Of a stretch of DNA of 64,000 nt, positions 25,209-33,329 are shown in pieces. Source of the stretch: Marinifilum caeruleilacunae (GTDB lineage: Bacteria > Bacteroidota > Bacteroidia > Bacteroidales > Marinifilaceae); assembly GCF_013141825.1 (NCBI RefSeq), contig NZ_RZNH01000005.1, forward strand, positions 1 to 64,000. Reading direction: 5' to 3'. The notes beneath the pieces were generated by a model. That model was not told where the DNA came from. It did not search any database and worked only from the letters and a program-made list of their open reading frames with translations. Numbering within the stretch: the stretch's first letter is position 1; each line of letters begins with the position of its first letter. Both the position numbers and the translations under genes were made by a program.

Positions 25209-25898
25209 ATGGATAAGGAATTACTTCAACGATCAATTCAATTTTTAGAAGATTTTACAACAGAGAACAGAATTAATCTGATTGATAAAAATATAGCTGA
25301 CCGAACCCGATATATCACTGTGGTTTTAGAGAATATTTTTCAACCTCAGAATGCGAGTGCTGTGATTCGTTCTTGCGATTGTTTCGGGATTCAGGATTTA
25401 CATGTAATTGAAAACACCAATGAGTATACGCTCAACCCTGATGTGGTAATGGGAGCATCCAAATGGGTGGATTTGCACCGTTACAACGAAACAGAGGATA
25501 ACACCCTGGATACAATAAAGAGCCTAAAAGAGAAAGGATATCGAATTGTTGCAACCACTCCCCACACAAATGATGTTCTTTTGCCAGATTTTGATCTGTC
25601 CAAAGGAAAAGCAGCCTTCTTTTTTGGAACAGAGCTTACCGGTTTGTCTGATGTAGTAATGGAACACGCCGATGAATTTGTGAAAATACCCATGTATGGC
25701 TTCACCGAAAGCTTTAACATTTCGGTATCGGCGGCTCTTGTATTAAATCACCTGGCAACCGATATAAGAAGAACAAAGGTAAACTGGCAGCTTACAGAAC
25801 AAGAAAAAATGGAATTGAAGTTGGAATGGCTAAAAAAATCGGTTAAAAAAGGAGATATCTTGCTGAGTGAACAGCATAAACGATGGAAAATAGAATGA
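25209..25898 (+). CDS. TrmH-family tRNA/rRNA 2'-O-methyltransferase
   Basis: 229 residues. SPOUT fold: motif 1 (NASAVIRSCDCFG near 53), motif 2 (FFGTELTGLS near 140) and motif 3 (MYGFTESFNISVSAALVL near 160) are all present. The length and C-terminal extension fit TrmH, which methylates Gm18 of tRNA, rather than the longer RlmB. It lies 70 bp after the HU gene beyond a terminator, so it has its own promoter. Confidence 0.85.
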   Translation: MDKELLQRSIQFLEDFTTENRINLIDKNIADRTRYITVVLENIFQPQNASAVIRSCDCFGIQDLHVIENTNEYTLNPDVVMGASKWVDLHRYNETEDNTLDTIKSLKEKGYRIVATTPHTNDVLLPDFDLSKGKAAFFFGTELTGLSDVVMEHADEFVKIPMYGFTESFNISVSAALVLNHLATDIRRTKVNWQLTEQEKMELKLEWLKKSVKKGDILLSEQHKRWKIE

Positions 25899-26055
25899 AA
25901 ATAAAGCTTAAATTTTGAGCAAATTAATGGCTGATTAATATTTTCATTAAATATTTCGGAAATGGTAAAAAGATTATTATTTTTGATGAAGACATTATTA
26001 CAGTAGATAAAGAAAATTTATTCGCTTATACCTGACATTAAAATAAGACCACTAT

Positions 26056-26763
26056 ATGAATTGTGTTGTAATAGATGATGATAAGCTTTCTAGAAAAGTT
26101 GTAGAGAGCTATATTGAAAGAACAGATTTCCTGACTTTGGGAGCATCTTATCCAAGTGCAATCGATGCAATTAATAATATCAAAAAGAACGAACCCGTTG
26201 ATTTGATATTTTTGGATATTGAAATGCCGGAAATGAGCGGTATGGAATTCCTAAATAGTTTGAACACAACACCTCAGATTATTATTATTTCATCGAAAGA
26301 GCAATATGCTTTGGAGGCATTCGAATACGATGTTACTGATTATTTACTAAAACCAATTAGTTACAGCCGTTTCTTTAAAGCTGTTAACAAGGCAAATAAA
26401 CGTTATAAAAACAGCGAAGGGTTTATACAGGATAAGAATGAGATCTTTATCAAGAGTAACTCATCGCTTGTTAGACTAAATTATGACGATATTTTGTGGA
26501 TTGAAGCCCTTGAAAATTATGTGGTTGTAAATACTTACCAGGAAAAATATACGATTCACTTTACCATGAAGGCGATTGAGGAAAAAATGCCAGCGGCACG
26601 ATTCTCAAGAATTCATCGCTCTTACATAGTAAATCTTAGTAAAATTGAAATGATTGAGGACAATTCGGTAGTAATTGAGACCGATGGAGGACCAAAGTCT
26701 ATTCCAATTGGAAAATCATATCGCGATAAATTAATGGGAGATATCAATTTAATGACCCGATAG
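26056..26763 (+). CDS. LytTR-family response regulator
   Basis: 235 residues. Receiver domain with phospho-acceptor Asp in FLDIEMPEMSG (about 55) and the conserved Lys in DYLLKPISYSRF. A LytTR DNA-binding domain follows at about 135-235, with ALENYVVVNTY and FSRIHRSYIVNL. No sensor kinase gene is adjacent, so the partner is encoded elsewhere. Monocistronic or weakly linked to the aminotransferase 52 bp downstream. Confidence 0.9.
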   Translation: MNCVVIDDDKLSRKVVESYIERTDFLTLGASYPSAIDAINNIKKNEPVDLIFLDIEMPEMSGMEFLNSLNTTPQIIIISSKEQYALEAFEYDVTDYLLKPISYSRFFKAVNKANKRYKNSEGFIQDKNEIFIKSNSSLVRLNYDDILWIEALENYVVVNTYQEKYTIHFTMKAIEEKMPAARFSRIHRSYIVNLSKIEMIEDNSVVIETDGGPKSIPIGKSYRDKLMGDINLMTR

Positions 26764-26815
26764 TTTTCTTTTAGCAGGATTTTTGTGAATTTTGTATTCA
26801 ATAAAAATTCTGCAT

Positions 26816-28009
26816 ATGATTACCAATAGACAATTATTTCAACAGCATGTTGCTACAACTTCTGATTTTCCAATTTCCTTGGAAATAGAAAGAGCAGAAG
26901 GAATATATATGTACGACCCGGACGGGAAGCCTTATTTGGACCTCGTTTCGGGCGTTTCTGTTAGTAACCTTGGACATGGTCACCCAAAGGTGCGTCAAGC
27001 CATAAAAGACCAGGTTGATAAATACATGCACTTAATGGTGTATGGCGAATTTATCGAAAGTCCACAGGTTCAGCTTGCCAAATTGCTTGCCGACAATCTT
27101 CCTGAAAATTTAAATTCGGTATACTTCGTAAACTCGGGTAGCGAGGCGAACGAAGGAGCTCTTAAACTAGCTAAAAGATATACCGGAAGATCTGAAATCA
27201 TTCATTTTACCAGGGCTTATCATGGAAGTACACATGGCGCATTAAGCGTTTTGTGCGACGAGGAAATGAAAAACGCTTTTCGTCCATTGTTGCCAGATGT
27301 TAGAATGATTGAATTCGGAAATGACTTGGATTTGGAGCAGATTACCGAGCGTACAGCTTGTGTAATTTTAGAGCCTATCCAATCGGAAGGGGGAATGATT
27401 ATTCCTTCGAAAGAATACATTCAGGCATTGAGAGCCCGTTGTACAGAAAAAGGTGCTTTGCTTATTTTCGATGAGGTTCAGATGGGTTTTGGCCGAACCG
27501 GAAAATTATTCGCTTTTGAACATTTCGATGTCGTACCTGATATTTTATGCCTTGCCAAAGCAATGGGTGGAGGAATGCCAGTTGGAGCCTTTATCTCCGA
27601 TAAAAAAATACTGGATTCGTTCAAGACTAATCCAATGTTAGGGCACATTACCACTTTTGGAGGGCACCCGGTTTGCTGTGCAGCAGCTAAAGCAGCTTTG
27701 GAAGTATTACTTGAGGAAAATCTCATAGATGATGTTCAGCGAAAAGGAGAACTATTTGTTGATCTTTTGAAAGATCATCCTTTGGTAAAAGGTTTCCGTC
27801 AGTTAGGACTATTTGTGGCCGTAGTAGTGGAATCAAAAGAAATCATGCTTGAAATTATGAAAGAAGCCCATGAACTGGGAGTGGTGATGGATGCCTTTCT
27901 TTTCTGCGATGATGCCTATCGAATTGCACCACCATTGAACATTACGGACGAAGAGATTCATCATGCTTCAAAATTATTAATTCAAGCTATGGATAAGGTA
28001 AACCAGTAA
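26816..28009 (+). CDS. Class III (ornithine/4-aminobutyrate-type) aminotransferase
   Basis: 397 residues from ATG 26816; a TTG at 26792 would add eight residues with no homology. PLP signatures: NSGSEANEGALKLAKRYTG near 108, the Asp in FDEVQMGFGRTG near 218, and the Schiff-base Lys in LAKAMGGGMPVGA near 247. Acetylornithine, ornithine or other omega-amino substrates are possible; nothing nearby fixes the choice. Confidence 0.85.
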   Translation: MITNRQLFQQHVATTSDFPISLEIERAEGIYMYDPDGKPYLDLVSGVSVSNLGHGHPKVRQAIKDQVDKYMHLMVYGEFIESPQVQLAKLLADNLPENLNSVYFVNSGSEANEGALKLAKRYTGRSEIIHFTRAYHGSTHGALSVLCDEEMKNAFRPLLPDVRMIEFGNDLDLEQITERTACVILEPIQSEGGMIIPSKEYIQALRARCTEKGALLIFDEVQMGFGRTGKLFAFEHFDVVPDILCLAKAMGGGMPVGAFISDKKILDSFKTNPMLGHITTFGGHPVCCAAAKAALEVLLEENLIDDVQRKGELFVDLLKDHPLVKGFRQLGLFVAVVVESKEIMLEIMKEAHELGVVMDAFLFCDDAYRIAPPLNITDEEIHHASKLLIQAMDKVNQ

Positions 28010-28010
28010 T

Positions 28011-28808
28011 ATGAAAATTGCCTGCACATTATATTTGCTATTGAGTTTTGTGATCGGTTCATATGCCCAGTTGAGCGAATCTGAAAACAAAATATATGCT
28101 CGTTTCGATGCTTTGCTTGAAGCAGAATCGGACTCCACGAAAATTCTAATTAATAAAGGCATTGAACGTGAAATGATCAATGCTTTGTCTCAAGAGGGGA
28201 GTTTTGAATATCCATTTGCCAAACTTAAGCATATGGGTAAAATTAGCTCACCCGATGGAAAATTTAGAATTTACAATTGGAACTGTGTTCTCTCTGATGG
28301 TTCATATAAATATTATGGACTGATCCAGTATAAGGATCGATCTGACCTAAAAGTGAAGGCACTGCAAGATAGGACAACTGCCAATATGTTTTCATCATAC
28401 CCTGCCGAAAACTGGCCTGGAGCCTTGTACTATAAAATTATTCCCTTTAAATCGAAGGGAAACTCAAGCTATCTGTTGTTGGCCTGGGATGGTAACAATG
28501 TATCCAGCAATAAGAAAATTATTGAGGTTCTTGCTTTCGAAAAATCGGGAATCGTTTTTGGGAAACCAGTTATTTCGTGGCGAGGTAAAATGTTGAACAG
28601 GGTAATTTTTGAATATGCCAAACAGGCAAGAATGAGCATCGATTACCAGGAAAAAGACAAAAGACTGGTATTCGATCATTTGGCACCATCTTCACCAAAA
28701 TACCAAAATCAGTTTGAATATTATGGTCCAGATTTTACCCACGATGCTTTACTGTTGCAAAAAGGAATTTGGGTGTTGGAAGAAAATATAGACGTAAGAA
28801 ACAAGTAA
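28011..28808 (+). CDS. Secreted protein, unknown function
   Basis: 265 residues with a clear signal peptide ending ...VIGSYAQ. The mature protein is rich in aromatic strands (GKFRIYNWNCVLSDGS and SSYLLLAWDGNN) without a known motif. It starts one base after the aminotransferase stop and ends 2 bp before the M49 peptidase gene, so the three form an operon. I do not recognise a family. Confidence 0.7.
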   Translation: MKIACTLYLLLSFVIGSYAQLSESENKIYARFDALLEAESDSTKILINKGIEREMINALSQEGSFEYPFAKLKHMGKISSPDGKFRIYNWNCVLSDGSYKYYGLIQYKDRSDLKVKALQDRTTANMFSSYPAENWPGALYYKIIPFKSKGNSSYLLLAWDGNNVSSNKKIIEVLAFEKSGIVFGKPVISWRGKMLNRVIFEYAKQARMSIDYQEKDKRLVFDHLAPSSPKYQNQFEYYGPDFTHDALLLQKGIWVLEENIDVRNK

Positions 28809-28810
28809 TT

Positions 28811-30769
28811 ATGAGTGATTCATTTATATATCAAACGGAACAATTTGCTGATGTAAAAATTTTGCGATACCAGGTTCCTAATTTTGAGCAGCTTAGTCTA
28901 CAACAAAAGAAGTTAATCTACTTTTTGGCAGAAGCAGCAAGATGTGGGCGCGATATCCTGTTCGATCAGAACAATAAGTATAATCTTAGAATCAGGCGAA
29001 CATTGGAAGCCATCATGAAATCATATGATGGAGATCGAAAATCGGAAGACTTTGCAAAGTTTTTGGTCTATACCAAAAGAGTATGGTTCTCTAATGGAAT
29101 TCATCACCATTATTCGATGGATAAGTTTATGCCTGAATTTGATGAGGAATTTTTTGGTGAAATGTTGGCAAATACCGATCCGGAATTGTTGCCATTAGAG
29201 CCGGGAGAGGATGTTGTAAGTTTGATGAACACATTGCTGCCAGTCATTTTTGAAGAGGATATTGAAGCAAAACGAGTGGTCTTAAATCCTGATATGGATT
29301 TGATTGCCGACTCGGCAAACAACTATTACGAAGGAGTGAACCAGCAAGAGGTAGAAGATTTTTATTCAAATGCTGATAAGGGAGATCCTGAACGACCATT
29401 GTCGATTGGATTAAATTCCAAACTGGTTAAAGAGAATGGAAGCTTATGTGAAAAGGTTTGGAAGATTGGTGGGATGTACTCCTCAGCAATTGAAAAAGTT
29501 GTGTTCTGGCTAGAAAAGGCCATTGCTGTAGCAGATAGCGATCTGCAAAAAGAATCGCTCATTAAACTCGTGGAATTCTATAAAACAGGAGATTTAAAAA
29601 CCTTCGATGAATATTCAATACTTTGGGTGAAGGATTTGGATGCCCATGTTGATGTTGTAAACGGATTTATTGAGGTTTACGGTGATGCACTTGCCTTTAA
29701 GGCTAGTTGGGAATCGGTGGTAAATTTTAAAGATATTGAAGCAACCAAACGTACGGAAATCATTTCTGATTATGCGCAATGGTTCGAAGACAATTCACCT
29801 GTTGACGATAGATTTAAAAAGGATGAGGTAAAAGGTGTAAGTGCAAAAGTAATTACCGTTGCCATGCTTGGTGGCGATTGTCATCCGGCAACACCAATTG
29901 GTATCAATCTTCCAAATGCTGAATGGATTCGTAAAGAGCATGGAAGTAAATCGGTTACCATCGATAATATTACTCATGCTTATCATCAATCGTCGCTTAA
30001 AAGTGGCATGTTGGAAGAGTTTGCATATAGCAAAGAAGAAATAACAAGGGCAAAAGAACATGGATACCTGGGAGGAAATTTGCATACCGATTTGCACGAA
30101 TGTTTGGGACATGGTTCAGGGCAATTACTGGCAGGAGTAGGAATGGATGCTTTAAAAAATTATCATTCTACTTTGGAAGAGGCCAGGGCTGATTTGTTTG
30201 CCTTGTACTATATGATGGATCCTAAAATGGTAGAGATTGGATTAATGCCTAATTTGGATGTTGCCAAAGCAGAGTATGACGGATACATCAGAAACGGATT
30301 AATGACCCAACTGACCCGAATTGAATTGGGCAAAGACATTGAAGAGTCGCACATGCGAAACCGACAGTTGATTGCCAAATGGGTGTTCGAAAGAGGAGAA
30401 GATGCAATAGAGAAGGTGGTGAATGAAAACAAAACTTTCTTTGTAGTGAAAGACTATCAAAAACTGAGAGCGCTGTTTGGTGAATTGCTTGGCGAAGTAC
30501 AACGCATCAAATCGGAAGGAGATTTTGAAGCTGGTAAAGCATTGGTGGAAGATTACGCTGTAAAAGTGGATGCTGATCTGCATAAAGAAGTAAAAGAGCG
30601 GTTCGAGAAACTGAAATTGGCTGCTTATGCAGGTTTTATTAACCCGGATTACCATCCGCTAGTTGAAAATGACGAAATTATAGATGTTGAAATTTCGTAT
30701 CCAATGAGTTTCGCAGAGCAGATGTTACATTACAGTGAAAAGTACTCATTCCTGCCAAATGTAAATTAA
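28811..30769 (+). CDS. Dipeptidyl-peptidase III-type (M49) zinc peptidase
   Basis: 652 residues from ATG 28811 (an upstream in-frame start at 28769 lies inside the previous gene). The M49 motif HECLGH (about 430) with the downstream EEARAD Glu gives the zinc site. There is no signal peptide, so it is cytoplasmic and removes dipeptides from peptide N-termini. Bacterial members are about this length. Last gene of the aminotransferase operon, followed by a terminator. Confidence 0.9.
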   Translation: MSDSFIYQTEQFADVKILRYQVPNFEQLSLQQKKLIYFLAEAARCGRDILFDQNNKYNLRIRRTLEAIMKSYDGDRKSEDFAKFLVYTKRVWFSNGIHHHYSMDKFMPEFDEEFFGEMLANTDPELLPLEPGEDVVSLMNTLLPVIFEEDIEAKRVVLNPDMDLIADSANNYYEGVNQQEVEDFYSNADKGDPERPLSIGLNSKLVKENGSLCEKVWKIGGMYSSAIEKVVFWLEKAIAVADSDLQKESLIKLVEFYKTGDLKTFDEYSILWVKDLDAHVDVVNGFIEVYGDALAFKASWESVVNFKDIEATKRTEIISDYAQWFEDNSPVDDRFKKDEVKGVSAKVITVAMLGGDCHPATPIGINLPNAEWIRKEHGSKSVTIDNITHAYHQSSLKSGMLEEFAYSKEEITRAKEHGYLGGNLHTDLHECLGHGSGQLLAGVGMDALKNYHSTLEEARADLFALYYMMDPKMVEIGLMPNLDVAKAEYDGYIRNGLMTQLTRIELGKDIEESHMRNRQLIAKWVFERGEDAIEKVVNENKTFFVVKDYQKLRALFGELLGEVQRIKSEGDFEAGKALVEDYAVKVDADLHKEVKERFEKLKLAAYAGFINPDYHPLVENDEIIDVEISYPMSFAEQMLHYSEKYSFLPNVN

Positions 30770-30810
30770 GCTGTGCTTTAACTAAATATTAGGAAATAGA
30801 TAACAAAATT

Positions 30811-30836
30811 GAGGTCGAAAAGACCTCTTTTTTTTG
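30811..30836 (+). terminator. Intrinsic terminator of the M49 peptidase operon
   Basis: GAGGTC (30811-30816), loop GAAAA, GACCTC (30822-30827) and eight or more T. Confidence 0.85.
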
Positions 30837-30850
30837 TAATTTTATGATCT

Positions 30851-31897
30851 ATGAAAAAAATCCTGACCTTTCTTCTATTGGTGCTGAACTTACAAGGCAT
30901 CGCACAAGACTATTCCATTGAATTTCAAGACCAAAATATTCCTTCGACATCAACTTTCAGAGCGATACATGTATTCAATGATTCATGCATCTGGCTGGGA
31001 GGAACTCATGGCAATTACTGCTTCACCAATAATGGTGGCAAAGAATGGAAGAAAGCTGTTGTGCCAGGAGCTGAAAAATTGGACTTTCGCGATTTGCATG
31101 TATTCTCAAAAGACCATGTTGTGCTTATGAGTTGTGGGAATGGATTGGACTCTAGAATTTATGTCACAAAAAATGGGGGAGAAAGCTGGAGTTTAAGCCA
31201 TCAAAATACATTTGAAAAAGCATTTTACAATGGAATTGATTTTTGGGATGAGCAAAATGGAATTCTCACCAGTGATGCCATTGATTCTAAACCATACATT
31301 CTGATTACTGAGAATGCTGGTGAAAGCTGGGATAGATTAAAACCTCAATTTATTCCTGATTTGAAAGAGGGAGAATATGCCTTTGCTGCCAGCGGTACAG
31401 GAATTGTTACGCGTGGCGTTGGTGAAGTGTGGATCGCTACAGGAGGAATGCATTCTCGAATTTTTTATTCTGCAGACAAAGGTCAGAATTGGGAAGTTTT
31501 CGAAACTCCTATTATTCAAGGTACTTCAACCGAAGGGATCTATTCATTTTTTATTGATGACAAGAACAGAGCAGTTTGTGTGGGTGGCAACTACAAAGAA
31601 ATAAACGAATGCAAAGGCAATGTGATTCTATCGACAGATTCAGGCAAGTCCTGGAAACTGGCAGATGGAGAAGAAAGTGTTGCTTTTAAAGAATGTGTTC
31701 ACCAGCTTGAAAAGAATGTATGGATTGCTACCGGACCAAGTGGAACGGCCATTTCTAGAGATAATGGAGAGAATTGGAAAGAAATCGATAAAAGAGCTTT
31801 TCATACGATGGATTATGATGCAAAGAGTAAAACAGGTTTTTTGGCTGGAGACCAGGGATTAGTTGTGAAGTTTCACCTAAAAAATAAAGAATTGTAA
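30851..31897 (+). CDS. Secreted YCF48/BNR-repeat protein
   Basis: 348 residues with a signal peptide (about 1-18). At least six Asp-box-like repeats (GGKEW, GGESW, AGESW, KGQNW, SGKSW, NGENW) are spread through the protein, the pattern of a beta-propeller related to photosystem assembly factor YCF48 and sialidase-like BNR proteins. In non-photosynthetic bacteria the role is unknown. It lies 54 bp before the M28 peptidase and the two may be co-transcribed. Confidence 0.8.
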   Translation: MKKILTFLLLVLNLQGIAQDYSIEFQDQNIPSTSTFRAIHVFNDSCIWLGGTHGNYCFTNNGGKEWKKAVVPGAEKLDFRDLHVFSKDHVVLMSCGNGLDSRIYVTKNGGESWSLSHQNTFEKAFYNGIDFWDEQNGILTSDAIDSKPYILITENAGESWDRLKPQFIPDLKEGEYAFAASGTGIVTRGVGEVWIATGGMHSRIFYSADKGQNWEVFETPIIQGTSTEGIYSFFIDDKNRAVCVGGNYKEINECKGNVILSTDSGKSWKLADGEESVAFKECVHQLEKNVWIATGPSGTAISRDNGENWKEIDKRAFHTMDYDAKSKTGFLAGDQGLVVKFHLKNKEL

Positions 31898-31951
31898 GAG
31901 CCAAAATCCAGGCGCTTATTGAATTTGAAAAAACGATCAAAACAGAATATA

Positions 31952-33214
31952 ATGAAAAGAAAAGTAATGATTGGTATGTTCGGCTTGTTGGTTTCGTTTA
32001 CAAGCGTTGCGCAAGATATGGATTATACCAAAAAACTGGTAGAAAAATTAAGCTCGAAAGAATTTCACGGACGTGGATATGTGAATAAAGGTGATAGTAT
32101 TGCTGCAGCATACTTATCGAACGAAATGAAAAGTATAAAGCTAAAGGGCATGACTGAGAATTATTATCAGCCATACTCGATTTCGGTGAATACTTTTGCA
32201 AAAAATACCAGTTTATCTCTGGATGGAAAGGAATTACAACCAGCTAGCGAATATGTTGTGAATCCAAATGCAAAGCCAGGAAAAGGAGAAGCTAAATTGA
32301 CCTGGATTACCAAGGATATTTTAACCAATTCTTATGCGCTTGGTACCTTCATGAAGAAAGATCATTCCAACTCTTTTTTAGCCATCGATTCAACTGGACT
32401 GAATAATCCGGAGCTGTATAATTTTGCCCAGGCCATGATGAAAAAGAATGTATTTGATGCAAAAGGTATGGTTCTGATCAATGGAAAATTAAAATATTCT
32501 GCAAAGAACAAACTTGTTGATTTTACCACCTTACTGGTTAAAACAGATGTGATTAGTCCTGAGGTAAAAACCATTCAGTACGATATTGAAAGCAAGTTTA
32601 TTGAAGATTATAAAACACAAAACCTGGTGGGTTATATTCCTGGACAGACAGATACTTGTATCATGTTTACCGCTCACTACGATCATTTGGGCTATTATGG
32701 CGACAGTATGTATCCGGGAGCCAACGATAATGCAAGTGGTGTTGCCATGGTGATGAATTTGGCAAAATATTTCAAAGCAAAAAAGAAGAAACCTCACTAT
32801 ACCTTGGTTTTTGCACTATTTAGTGCCGAAGAAGCTGGCTTGTTAGGATCAAGACATTATGTGGCGAACCCGATATTTCCTTTAGAACAAACAAAAATGG
32901 TTCTTAATTTCGATATGGTAGCTACAGGAGAAAAAGGAATATTTGTGATCAATGGAAATATGGTTCCTAAAGAGATGGATAAATTTCATGCCATTAATAA
33001 GGAAAAAGACTATGTATTCAAGATGTTTGGAACAGGAGAATCTTCTTCTTCCGATCATGCTCCATTTCACGATAAAGGTGTGAAAGCAGTGTTTTTCTAT
33101 ACCCACAGTGATAATGCCGATTATCATGAAACTACGGATACCGCCGACAAATTATCTTACAAACAATTTGAAGGGATCTTTAAATTGGTAAGAGATTACG
33201 CGGAGATGAAATAA
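31952..33214 (+). CDS. Secreted M28-family aminopeptidase
   Basis: 420 residues from ATG 31952, which begins the signal peptide MKRKVMIGMFGLLVSFTSVAQ. Di-zinc ligands are visible in order: His and Asp of TAHYDHLG, Asp of GANDNASG, Glu-Glu of FSAEEAGLLG, Asp of LNFDMV, and His of SSSDHAPFHDKG. An apical/PA-like insertion precedes the catalytic domain. It likely releases amino acids from extracellular peptides. Confidence 0.9.
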   Translation: MKRKVMIGMFGLLVSFTSVAQDMDYTKKLVEKLSSKEFHGRGYVNKGDSIAAAYLSNEMKSIKLKGMTENYYQPYSISVNTFAKNTSLSLDGKELQPASEYVVNPNAKPGKGEAKLTWITKDILTNSYALGTFMKKDHSNSFLAIDSTGLNNPELYNFAQAMMKKNVFDAKGMVLINGKLKYSAKNKLVDFTTLLVKTDVISPEVKTIQYDIESKFIEDYKTQNLVGYIPGQTDTCIMFTAHYDHLGYYGDSMYPGANDNASGVAMVMNLAKYFKAKKKKPHYTLVFALFSAEEAGLLGSRHYVANPIFPLEQTKMVLNFDMVATGEKGIFVINGNMVPKEMDKFHAINKEKDYVFKMFGTGESSSSDHAPFHDKGVKAVFFYTHSDNADYHETTDTADKLSYKQFEGIFKLVRDYAEMK

Positions 33215-33261
33215 GTTTTGAATACTGATTTCAGGTGAGAATATCAATTCATATATAGAAT

Positions 33262-33295
33262 AAAACCCCTTAGACTTTTACGCTTAAGGGGTTTT
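33262..33295. terminator. Bidirectional terminator between convergent genes
   Basis: AAAACCCCTTA (33262-33272) pairs perfectly with TAAGGGGTTTT (33285-33295). It sits between the M28 gene (plus) and the DUF5686 gene (minus). Confidence 0.85.
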
Positions 33296-33329
33296 ATATT
33301 GCTAGATATTTTTTAATTGAAATTCAGGA